In this document: piece after piece, positions 45,066-52,694 of the stretch
Layout: each line of letters opens with the position of its first letter
Numbering within the stretch: the stretch's first letter is position 1
DNA from: Sodaliphilus pleomorphus
GTDB lineage: Bacteria > Bacteroidota > Bacteroidia > Bacteroidales > Muribaculaceae
DNA: 64,000 nucleotides
Direction: 5' to 3'
Assembly (NCBI RefSeq): GCF_009676955.1
Contig: NZ_CP045696.1
Span: 1,428,501-1,492,500, forward strand
Position numbers and translations under genes: made by a program
Notes under the pieces: model-generated
What the model was told of the DNA's origin: nothing
Seen by the model: the letters and a program-made list of their open reading frames with translations, nothing else
The model's database searches: none

Positions 45066-47579
45066 ATGAACAAAATTTTTCTGACCGGGCTTATTCTACT
45101 TTTGACAAGCCTCAACATCACATCAGCTCCTGTCACACCCGGCAGGGCCAAGGACATTGCAGCGCAGTTCCTCATCAAGGCTGCAAAGGCCAAGGGACAC
45201 AACGTAGCTCCAGCCCCCGCGACGCTCTCGCTTGCCTACACAGGCATGGACGCCAATGGCCAGGCCACGCTCTACGCATTCAACCGCCGACCCAACGAGG
45301 GATTTGTGGTCATTGCCGCCGACGACCGGGCACCCGAGGTGCTCGGATATGCCGACCAGGGAACCTACGACACCGCCAGCATGCCAGCCAACATGAAATG
45401 GTGGCTCGGCCAGATGGAAGCGCAGATGGCTTACCTTATCACGCACCCCAACATGACCATGACCAAACCCCGCCACGCAGCAACGGTGGTGAAACCCCTG
45501 CTCGGGGAGATTGCTTGGGACCAGACGTCGCCCTACAACCTCTTATGCCCCTATATCTCCTACTATGACAAAGACGAGGAGGAAAACGTGAGCGGACGCG
45601 CCCCCACAGGCTGCGTGGCCACAGCCCTGGCACAGGTGATGTACTACTGGAAGTATCCTGCCGCATCCACGGGCAGCATTTCCTATACCACGGCCACGGC
45701 CAAAAAAAAGGTCAGTGCCGACTTGAACACGACCTACGACTGGAGCGTGATGACCCCGAAATGCAACAAGTATAGCGACGATACCACCAAAAACGCCATT
45801 GCAAAGCTCATGTTCAACGTCGGGGCTGCTCTCAAGAGCGACTATTTGCCCAATGGCACCGGGGCCTTCGATGTGGATGTGGTCCCCACCATCACAAAAT
45901 ATTTTGGCTACGACAAGGGAGCTCGTTATGTCCCGCGCGACTACACTCCTGCTGCCGACTACGAGCAGATGCTCATCGACGAGATTGAAGCCGGCCGACC
46001 CGTGCCCTACGGCGGTGTGACCAAGAAGCAAGAAGGCCACTTCTTTGTGCTCGATGGCATTGATGCCGACGGCCTCTACCACATCAACTGGGGATGGGGC
46101 GGCATGGACAACGGCTACTTCCTGATCTCCTCGCTCCACCCTGATGAACAAGGCACTGGCGGCAGCGCGTCGAGCGATGCCTTCAAGTATCACCAGCTCT
46201 TCATCGCCGGCATGCAGCCCGATCATGGCGGAACGGCCGAGACGGTGTGGCAGCTGAGCTACGACAAAGTGGGCGATATCTCCGGCACCTTCAACCGCAA
46301 CAAAGCAGTGAAAACCACTGTCTACGGACTAACGAATATCTCATCCACCTCTGACACCCTATTCTGCAAGCTCTACTGGACACTCATGACGCCCGACAGT
46401 GCCGTCGTATGGCAGTCGCCCATAATGTCAGACACTCTGGGCCTCTATGACGGGTATAGCAAAATCACGCACAAGATCTCCATCCCCGACAGCATCAAGG
46501 CTGGAGCCTATCTGCTGGTGCCCTCCTACACCATCGCCAACGACAACTACAGCAAGATGCACTTCATGCACGTGCTCGCTGGTGCCAACAACTGCTACCG
46601 ACTGACCCTGACCGACAAAGACATGACATGGCAGACCGCAGGCAGCCCGAAGGTCTCGGTCGAGGCTATCACTCCCGACACCCTCGTCGCCGGACAGACC
46701 AATCACATCTCGGTCACTTTCAACAACCAGGGCGGTGACTACGTGGGCGACTTGCACTTACAGCTCTATGTGAACGGGAAACGCAGGGTCTATCCCACTC
46801 AAACCACCGAGGACCGCATCGTGGCCATTCCCGGGAATGCCATCACCACCATAACCTTCGACGAGCCGCTCAAAAACAACCTTGTCAACGACAACGACTA
46901 CGTGATAAGGTTCATCGGGGAAAGTGCCGAAGAAGATGAAGACGGGTTCAAGTCCGACATCGAACTGGCTGTAGCCCACATCGCCGTGAAAGGTGTAGAG
47001 AAACCTGCCGTGTTGTATATTGAAAATGAGCTTGAGCTCCTCAACGACTCCAACGGTGTCGTCCCCTTCAACAATATTGTCGTGCAAACAACCATCAGCA
47101 ACGAGGGAAATGATTTCAACGGCCCGCTCACGGCAGTCTTCTACGACGAGGACGAATGGGATGAAACCGAGCGAATCAACACCCCCTCCATCACCATTCC
47201 ATCGGGCAGCACGGGCACCAAGTTCACTTTTACTTTTGCAATGGAGAAGGCTGTACAGGGCCACAACTACAGTTTATCGCTCTACAACCCGCAATTGGAG
47301 GAGTCTTTGTTGCCAAGCTACAGAAACGAGGTGACCTTTGTGGCCGGAGCACCCATCGCTACAGGTGTGGCACAGCCCGTGGCCGACGACATGGTAAGCT
47401 TCGACGGCAGCCAGATAAGTTGCCAGGCACTGCACATCAGCCTCTACAACATCGTTGGCCAGCTCGTAGCATCGGTCAATGGGTCAACACTGTCGACTGC
47501 AGGCCTGCCTCAGGGCAACTACATCTTGCGCGCCAAGACGGCCCAGGGCATTGTGACAAAGAAAATAATCATCCGCTAA
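45066..47579 (+). CDS. C10 cysteine protease with T9SS sorting domain (second copy)
   Basis: 837-residue secreted protease. A signal peptide (1-20) precedes a Spi-like propeptide with GFVVIAADDRAPEVLGYADQ (79-98). The catalytic Cys183 is in APTGCVATALAQVMYYWKYP, the catalytic His325 in EGHFFVLDGID, and NWGWGG is at 341-346. Beta domains fill about 360-750 and a type-A T9SS CTD ends the protein (SLYNIVGQLVASV, LPQGNYILRAKTAQGIVTKK). It is divergent from the TPR-AraC regulator and precedes a cargo protein gene by 26 nt. The start at 45066 fits the promoter; the longer frame from 44976 does not. Confidence 0.92.
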   Translation: MNKIFLTGLILLLTSLNITSAPVTPGRAKDIAAQFLIKAAKAKGHNVAPAPATLSLAYTGMDANGQATLYAFNRRPNEGFVVIAADDRAPEVLGYADQGTYDTASMPANMKWWLGQMEAQMAYLITHPNMTMTKPRHAATVVKPLLGEIAWDQTSPYNLLCPYISYYDKDEEENVSGRAPTGCVATALAQVMYYWKYPAASTGSISYTTATAKKKVSADLNTTYDWSVMTPKCNKYSDDTTKNAIAKLMFNVGAALKSDYLPNGTGAFDVDVVPTITKYFGYDKGARYVPRDYTPAADYEQMLIDEIEAGRPVPYGGVTKKQEGHFFVLDGIDADGLYHINWGWGGMDNGYFLISSLHPDEQGTGGSASSDAFKYHQLFIAGMQPDHGGTAETVWQLSYDKVGDISGTFNRNKAVKTTVYGLTNISSTSDTLFCKLYWTLMTPDSAVVWQSPIMSDTLGLYDGYSKITHKISIPDSIKAGAYLLVPSYTIANDNYSKMHFMHVLAGANNCYRLTLTDKDMTWQTAGSPKVSVEAITPDTLVAGQTNHISVTFNNQGGDYVGDLHLQLYVNGKRRVYPTQTTEDRIVAIPGNAITTITFDEPLKNNLVNDNDYVIRFIGESAEEDEDGFKSDIELAVAHIAVKGVEKPAVLYIENELELLNDSNGVVPFNNIVVQTTISNEGNDFNGPLTAVFYDEDEWDETERINTPSITIPSGSTGTKFTFTFAMEKAVQGHNYSLSLYNPQLEESLLPSYRNEVTFVAGAPIATGVAQPVADDMVSFDGSQISCQALHISLYNIVGQLVASVNGSTLSTAGLPQGNYILRAKTAQGIVTKKIIIR

Positions 47580-47605
47580 TCTAAATATCAATTCTATTTT
47601 TCATC

Positions 47606-49639
47606 ATGAAAGCAAAAAACATGTTTGTTGCTATCAGTCTGGCCGCCATGCTGCTTAGCGGCATGGCGGGCATGGCGGGCACGTTCGAGGCCTCACACTA
47701 CTCGGCAGTCCTTCAGGGCTCGTGCATCTACGCCAAGTCATGGGACAGCGACGAGGGCTACACCCCCATGGGTATCTACCAGATGAGCGAGAGCGACACG
47801 TTTGCAGTGGTTCCGTTCCTAATCACCAAGAAAGTGATGTACAGCAACGGCGGCGGTGCCTTTGTGGGCGACGACTTCTACTGCGTGTGGAAACAAGAAG
47901 ACCCAAGTTCGGGATACACCGTAACCCAGGTCATAAAGTGGAACTTGAAAACGGGCGAACGCGAAAACCTCGGTGTATGCGACAACAATCTCGCAGCCAC
48001 AACGGCAGGCACTGCCATCGACCCGCAGTCGGGCAAGGTGTACGGCATCTTCTGGAACTCGTCCCAAAAAAGTGCTCGAGAACTCGGCATCGTTGACTAT
48101 TCCAACAAGAAACGTACCACTATAGCCACCATCGGCAAGGCGCTCTATGCATTGTGCATCGACAAGACCGGGCAGATGTATGCCATCGATGGCGACGGCA
48201 ACCTTGTGAAGATAGACAAGTCCAACGGCGAAATCGCTGTTGTAGGCCCAACGGGCATCAAGCCCAAATACATGCAGGCAGCCGTGGTCGACACCTACAC
48301 CAACAAGATGTATTGGAACGCCATCACATCAAAGGATGCCTGGATTTGCGCTGTCGACCTGTCGACGGGTGCCGCGACCAAGCTGGCTCACCTGAGCGAC
48401 CAAAACGAATTCTCGGCCATGCGCGTCCTCCCGCCGGCAGCAGCCGACAAGGCTCCCGCTCCTGTCACCAGCCTGAAGGCCAACTTTGTCGAGGCCAATA
48501 CCACTGGCACTGTATCCTTCACAATGCCCACCGAGGCTTTCGACGGCACTCCGCTTGCCGGCACACTCGCCTACCAGATATCCAATGCCGACGAGAAGCT
48601 GCTTGAGGGCACTGCCTCGCCCGGACAACAGGTGAGCGACCAGGTCACGACTGCCCAGGGCATGCAAACCATCACCGTGGTGGCAGTCAACAACCAGGGC
48701 ATCAGCCCGAAGCAAAGTGTCGAGAAATATGTGGGCTACGACACGCCCACTGCCCCCACCGGCGTCGCGCTCACAATCGACGAGACGGGCCAAGCCTCAC
48801 TCTCGTGGCAGGCTCCTGCCCAGGGCGTGCATGGTGGATACATCGATGGCCAGCACCTCACCTACAACGTCGCTCGCCAGCCCGACGGAGAAACCATGGC
48901 AACAGGATTGACGGCTACGCAATGGACCACAACGCTCGGCCAGGGCTATGCCAATGCCTACAAGTATAGCGTCACAGCCAGCAATCACGGTCTTGAGAGT
49001 GAAGCAGCAGTCTCCAACCTCGCCGTATATGGCAGCGGTCTGGAAATTCCGTGGAGCTGCACCTTCGACGACGCATCTTCGCTCGACCTCTTTACCATCA
49101 TCGATGCCAACGGCGACGACCACACGTGGAGATGGACAAAGTATCACGAGGGTGCCGCCTACTACATTTATAGCAAAACCAATGCCGCCGACGACTGGCT
49201 CATCTCGCCACCCCTGGCCTTGAAGGCCAACAAGGACTATATTGTGAAATTTGACAACGAGGTGCTGAAATCCATATACCCTGAAAAGATGGAGCTGCGT
49301 TACGGCCAAGGACTCGACACCGCCGACTATAAGGTGGTGATGCCGGTCACAACGTTCACCAACGCAGAATACAACACCAACGCCTTTACTATCGTTCCAG
49401 AACAAGACGGCGACTACCGGCTGGCTTTCCACATCGTGAGCGATGCCAACCAGGGCTCGATGTCGATCGACAGCCTCCAGGTAGACTATGCCCCCGTATC
49501 GGGCGTCAAGACAGTGACCGCCTGCGATAGCGAAAACGACAATCTCACCTTCGATCTGTGCGGGCGTCAAGTCGACGGCAACAATTTGCAGTCGGGCATC
49601 TACATCCGCAATGGCAAGAAGGTGATCATCGTCAAGTAA
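47606..49639 (+). CDS. Secreted adhesin-like T9SS cargo protein
   Basis: 677 residues. A signal peptide (about 1-25) is followed by a repetitive beta-propeller-like region to about 280 (TGQMYAIDGDGNLVKIDKSN). Fibronectin-type-III-like domains follow (APAPVTSLKANFVEANTTGT; YVGYDTPTAPTGVALTIDET). A choice-of-anchor/cleaved-adhesin-like domain begins near SCTFDDASSLDLFTIIDANG. The end is T9SS-type (DLCGRQV...LQSGIYIRNGKKVIIVK). It shares the TIIDANGD...DDWLISP layout with the protein at 52695. It lies 26 nt after the C10 protease and is probably co-expressed with it. Confidence 0.75.
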   Translation: MKAKNMFVAISLAAMLLSGMAGMAGTFEASHYSAVLQGSCIYAKSWDSDEGYTPMGIYQMSESDTFAVVPFLITKKVMYSNGGGAFVGDDFYCVWKQEDPSSGYTVTQVIKWNLKTGERENLGVCDNNLAATTAGTAIDPQSGKVYGIFWNSSQKSARELGIVDYSNKKRTTIATIGKALYALCIDKTGQMYAIDGDGNLVKIDKSNGEIAVVGPTGIKPKYMQAAVVDTYTNKMYWNAITSKDAWICAVDLSTGAATKLAHLSDQNEFSAMRVLPPAAADKAPAPVTSLKANFVEANTTGTVSFTMPTEAFDGTPLAGTLAYQISNADEKLLEGTASPGQQVSDQVTTAQGMQTITVVAVNNQGISPKQSVEKYVGYDTPTAPTGVALTIDETGQASLSWQAPAQGVHGGYIDGQHLTYNVARQPDGETMATGLTATQWTTTLGQGYANAYKYSVTASNHGLESEAAVSNLAVYGSGLEIPWSCTFDDASSLDLFTIIDANGDDHTWRWTKYHEGAAYYIYSKTNAADDWLISPPLALKANKDYIVKFDNEVLKSIYPEKMELRYGQGLDTADYKVVMPVTTFTNAEYNTNAFTIVPEQDGDYRLAFHIVSDANQGSMSIDSLQVDYAPVSGVKTVTACDSENDNLTFDLCGRQVDGNNLQSGIYIRNGKKVIIVK

Positions 49640-49746
49640 ACACGTTTGCGATTCCACCTTACTGGCCTGTTTTTAGCATCAGCACATCATCGCAGATTCT
49701 GGAAAAAATAGATATATAGCACACCACAAGCCAACGAGGTGCACTA

Positions 49747-50642
49747 TCGAGTAGGAGGTAAACACTAATCATAGGGTGTTTATCTCCTATTTTCGTGTTT
49801 ACCGACCTCTCACACCACCGTACGTGCCGTTCGGCATACGGCGGTTCTTAACGCGGGTGCTTTTTTCTCGTAATATTCCGTAAGCGTGGGATAGTGCGCT
49901 CGTTTCAAGTTCTCATTGGATATAGCACGTGTAAGTATGGGGCTATGGACGGTGCGCCAATAGCCTTTTCGGGTATTTGCCCACTGCCATGCCTGCCATT
50001 TGGCGATGCCACATCTTTGTAGGTTCTTGAAGCGTGTCCGCACTCGTTTCCAGCCTTTCCATATACACATGCGTATGCGACTACGCAACCATTCATCGGT
50101 TTCCCTTAGAAAGCACTTCTACGAGTTCGTCTCCAACTATCCCAATCAAAGTAGGCGCTCCCTCATACCTTTCGCTTTCCGAGCTATTCTTCCGAGGGCA
50201 GCTTTCTGTTGTTTTCGGCTTTTCTCCTTTCATCGGGTAAATAAAGTTTTGCTCGTGTGGTTAAGTTTTGCCCTTCGTCTCCGCCCACGAGCTTTAAGGC
50301 GTTGACTACTATGGCATCTGCTGACTTCTGTGGGTTCGTTGTTACTGCTTGCCTTGCGGCTCGCCCCACAGACCTCCCCGATTAAGAACATAATCTTTCA
50401 GTCTTATACTCCCTTGATTTACTCGCGTCAGTCCGGATAGCTATCGGGCTTTGGTTTGTTTAGCAACCTTACCCCTGACTTTGAGCCTTGTATCAAGTTT
50501 CTGTGCGTGGAGCCAGACTTTTGTCCTTAGCTTCCTTCCGATTCTCCTCGCGGTCAACACCGTTGCTTCGGACTATGCGCTTCCCGCTATCGGGGCACGC
50601 TCGGGACTTGCACCCATTAGATTATGCCCATGTCGGGCGAAC
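49747..50642 (-). mobile_element. Group II intron remnant lacking the reverse-transcriptase core
   Basis: Read on the minus strand, the sequence opens GTTCGCCCGACATGGGCA and carries the domain I element GGTGCAAGTCCC and the AAGTCAGCAGATGCCATAGT block typical of Bacteroidetes group II introns. Near the right side of the strand come a maturase C-terminal region, then a domain V-like hairpin around AACCGCCGTATGCC / GGCACGTACGGTGG (about 49820-49855) and a domain VI-like stem ending CCTCCTACTCGAT. Only about 900 bp remain; an intact intron with its protein is near 2 kb or more. The 49640-49746 spacer holds nothing recognised. Confidence 0.75.
49810..50091 (-). pseudogene. C-terminal fragment of group II intron maturase
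   Basis: About 92 codons read RSRIRMCIWKGWKRVRTRF, then NLQRCGIAKWQAWQWANTRK and GYWRTVHSPIL, matching the maturase-specific (GIIM) C-terminal domain of group II intron-encoded proteins. The reverse-transcriptase domain, with its YADD box, is absent. The deletion junction falls near 50090-50240, where the start of the intron ORF is joined to its end. It is non-functional as a retrotransposition protein. Confidence 0.75.
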
Positions 50643-50758
50643 CAAACGAATTGTCCTCCTAAGTCGGGCAATTTTACAGATAATAATTTTAATTTGTCTA
50701 AATAGTAGCAATATATGCCAATTATTCATTTTTCTGATTGATTATCAAGATAAAACAT

Positions 50759-50766
50759 TATATTTG
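50759..50766 (+). promoter_or_regulatory. -7 box of DUF1016 nuclease gene
   Basis: TATATTTG, 22 nt before the ATG at 50789. Confidence 0.55.
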
Positions 50767-50788
50767 TAGCATTAAATGTTTTGGAATA

Positions 50789-51940
50789 ATGGCAAAGAAC
50801 AATATAGACTTATCTGTAGTCCTTCATGATAATAGTGACTATAAGGACTGGCTTGTAGAATTGAAAGAAAGATTCTACAGCCATCGCCTCAAAGCATCGT
50901 GTGCCACCAATGGCTACTTGTTGGACTTCTATTGGAAGTTGGGACGAGACATTGAAGCTAAGCAATATACTAATACTTATGGCTCTGGATTTTACAAAAA
51001 TCTCAGTCAGGACTTGAAGAACGAAATGCCAGGGGTGAAGGGATTCTCACCTATAAACTTGCGCTATATGAGTAAGTTTTTCAAACTCTATGCTCCTCTA
51101 TATAGAAATATTCCGCAGACTGCGGAACTTTTCTCTGATTCGTTGTCAGACTCAAATGTTCCGCAAGTTGCGGAACAATTTGAAAAACGTCAACAGCCTG
51201 TTGATGATTTCAATTTGCTTTTTCTTATTCCTTGGGACCACCATCGTCGTATCATAGATAAGTGCAAGGGCAATATGGATAAGGCTTTGTTCTTTGTAAG
51301 AAAGACTTGGGAGAACAATTGGGGGCGTGACGTTCTGCTCAACTGGCTTGACACAGACCTTTATGAGCGTGACGGCAAGGCTATCACCAACTTCCAGGCT
51401 ACGCTTCCTGCTGTACAAAGCAACTTGGCACAACAGATAACCAAAGACCCTTATCAGTTGGACTTTCTTAACTTAAGGGAGAAATATGACGAGCATGACA
51501 TTGAGGAAGAATTGGTGAACAATGTAACACGTTTTCTTTTGGAACTCGGAAAGGGATTCTCTTATATGGGCAGACAATTCCGCTTGGAGGTAGGACAACA
51601 GGAATTCTTCCCAGACTTGCTGTTTTACAATGCCCACCTCCATGCCTATGTGGTCATTGAGCTAAAAGCCCAGTCGTTCCATCCATCATTCCTGGGGCAA
51701 CTAAGTTTCTATGTGTCAGCCGTCAACCATCAGTTCAAGACCGATATAGACAATCCTACCATTGGTTTGCTCATCTGTAAGGACAAGGACAACGTAGTGG
51801 CTAAATATGCCTTGGAGTCATACAAGGAACCAATGGGTATATCAGAATATCAACTGTCAAAGCTCTTCCCGAAAGACTTCAAATCTTCCATGCCGACTAT
51901 TGAGGAATTGGAAAAGGGTTTGAAAGATAATCGAGAATAA
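50789..51940 (+). CDS. PDDEXK nuclease domain protein (DUF1016/YhcG family)
   Basis: 383 residues from ATG 50789. The N-terminal DUF1016_N region (about 15-110) includes NGYLLDFYWKLGRDIEAKQY and GVKGFSPINLRYMSKFFKLY. The C-terminal nuclease-like region has PDLLFYNAHLHAYVVIELKA, where D, E and K of the PD-(D/E)XK core are visible. YhcG-type proteins are linked to DNA recombination and mobile-element contexts, and the exact role is unsettled. GC is much lower than in the chromosome, and it sits between an intron remnant and a broken gene. The middle holds two repeated NIPQTAE / NVPQVAE segments, encoded as palindromes. Confidence 0.85.
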   Translation: MAKNNIDLSVVLHDNSDYKDWLVELKERFYSHRLKASCATNGYLLDFYWKLGRDIEAKQYTNTYGSGFYKNLSQDLKNEMPGVKGFSPINLRYMSKFFKLYAPLYRNIPQTAELFSDSLSDSNVPQVAEQFEKRQQPVDDFNLLFLIPWDHHRRIIDKCKGNMDKALFFVRKTWENNWGRDVLLNWLDTDLYERDGKAITNFQATLPAVQSNLAQQITKDPYQLDFLNLREKYDEHDIEEELVNNVTRFLLELGKGFSYMGRQFRLEVGQQEFFPDLLFYNAHLHAYVVIELKAQSFHPSFLGQLSFYVSAVNHQFKTDIDNPTIGLLICKDKDNVVAKYALESYKEPMGISEYQLSKLFPKDFKSSMPTIEELEKGLKDNRE

Positions 51941-51949
51941 CGAGCCAAG

Positions 51950-52081
51950 ATGCTTAATATGAATAAAGAAGAAATAAAACAAGAACAAAATAAAGGGCTG
52001 ATAGCTCGCATATTAGGAGGAACACCCACTATTTTACAGAAGGTGTTCTTTATACTTATGGCATTTAATATTAATTCTTAG
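51950..52081 (+). CDS. Possible small or broken ORF
   Basis: 43 codons, MLNMNKEEIKQEQNKGLIAR..., ending with a hydrophobic stretch VFFILMAFNINS. The next frame begins with similar hydrophobic residues (LLFSISTISAP) one base later, so it may be the 5' part of a frameshifted gene that continues at 52083. However, a GAACACC / GGTGTTC hairpin with T3 (52020-52053), perhaps the nuclease terminator, lies inside it. Confidence 0.25.
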   Translation: MLNMNKEEIKQEQNKGLIARILGGTPTILQKVFFILMAFNINS

Positions 52082-52082
52082 G

Positions 52083-52418
52083 TTGTTATTTTCAATTAGT
52101 ACAATCAGTGCTCCGAAAATAGACAATACCGAATTTTGCACTAATGAGGATTTGGTTGGCCATTGGACTTTGAATGGTGGAGAAAGACAGATCAATTATC
52201 CTGAGATTGAATTTTTCAATGATAGTACGGTGGAATTGTACTCACGAGCTGATACCCTATACAGATATACCTATTGTTTGCAAAATGATTCCTTATATCT
52301 CAATGACATAAATGGAAGACAATACGTAAATAAAATCAATAAAGTCGATGACGAAACCATTATGTTTGAGGGTATCGCAGATATTAAAGGCATACAGATT
52401 TATATCAAAAAACAATGA
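52083..52418 (+). CDS. Lipocalin-like small protein, possibly 5'-truncated
   Basis: About 111 residues, starting only at TTG (52083). After MLFSISTISAPKIDN comes a lipocalin-like opening LVGHWTLNGGERQINYPEIE and strands VELYSRADTLYRYTYCLQND and VDDETIMFEGIADIKGIQIY. It lacks a normal signal peptide, which may have been lost by a frameshift near 52080. AT-rich like its neighbours. The 52419-52606 stretch has no gene. Confidence 0.45.
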   Translation: MLFSISTISAPKIDNTEFCTNEDLVGHWTLNGGERQINYPEIEFFNDSTVELYSRADTLYRYTYCLQNDSLYLNDINGRQYVNKINKVDDETIMFEGIADIKGIQIYIKKQ

Positions 52419-52606
52419 GCAGCTAATGCAAAATAAATGGAGCAAACACCTTCTTGGTTCTGCCGAAAAACCATGGTTAACCTTTGTGCAGTATAGCATT
52501 CTACATTCTGACAAATTAACAATTATACGCGCCCTAACACTCAATACCCCAGCCCGCGTGTGAGGGCGGAGTGAAATTTTTTTTTGCGGTATCGGTTTTT
52601 AATCGC

Positions 52607-52614
52607 TACCTTTG
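52607..52614 (+). promoter_or_regulatory. -7 box with -33 element, T9SS cargo gene
   Basis: TACCTTTG with TTTG at 52583-52586 about 20 nt upstream; the ATG lies 80 nt downstream. Confidence 0.6.
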
Positions 52615-52694
52615 GAAGCGTGCGCGACCGAGCCGCGCTCACCCTATATGACAAAAACAAAAAACCCTTTTTTATTCACCATCAACTCACAAAA

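Noticed and set aside
50000..50769. Several plus-strand ORFs of 61-101 codons
   Set aside because: They lie on the antisense strand of a group II intron remnant and show no protein-like pattern.
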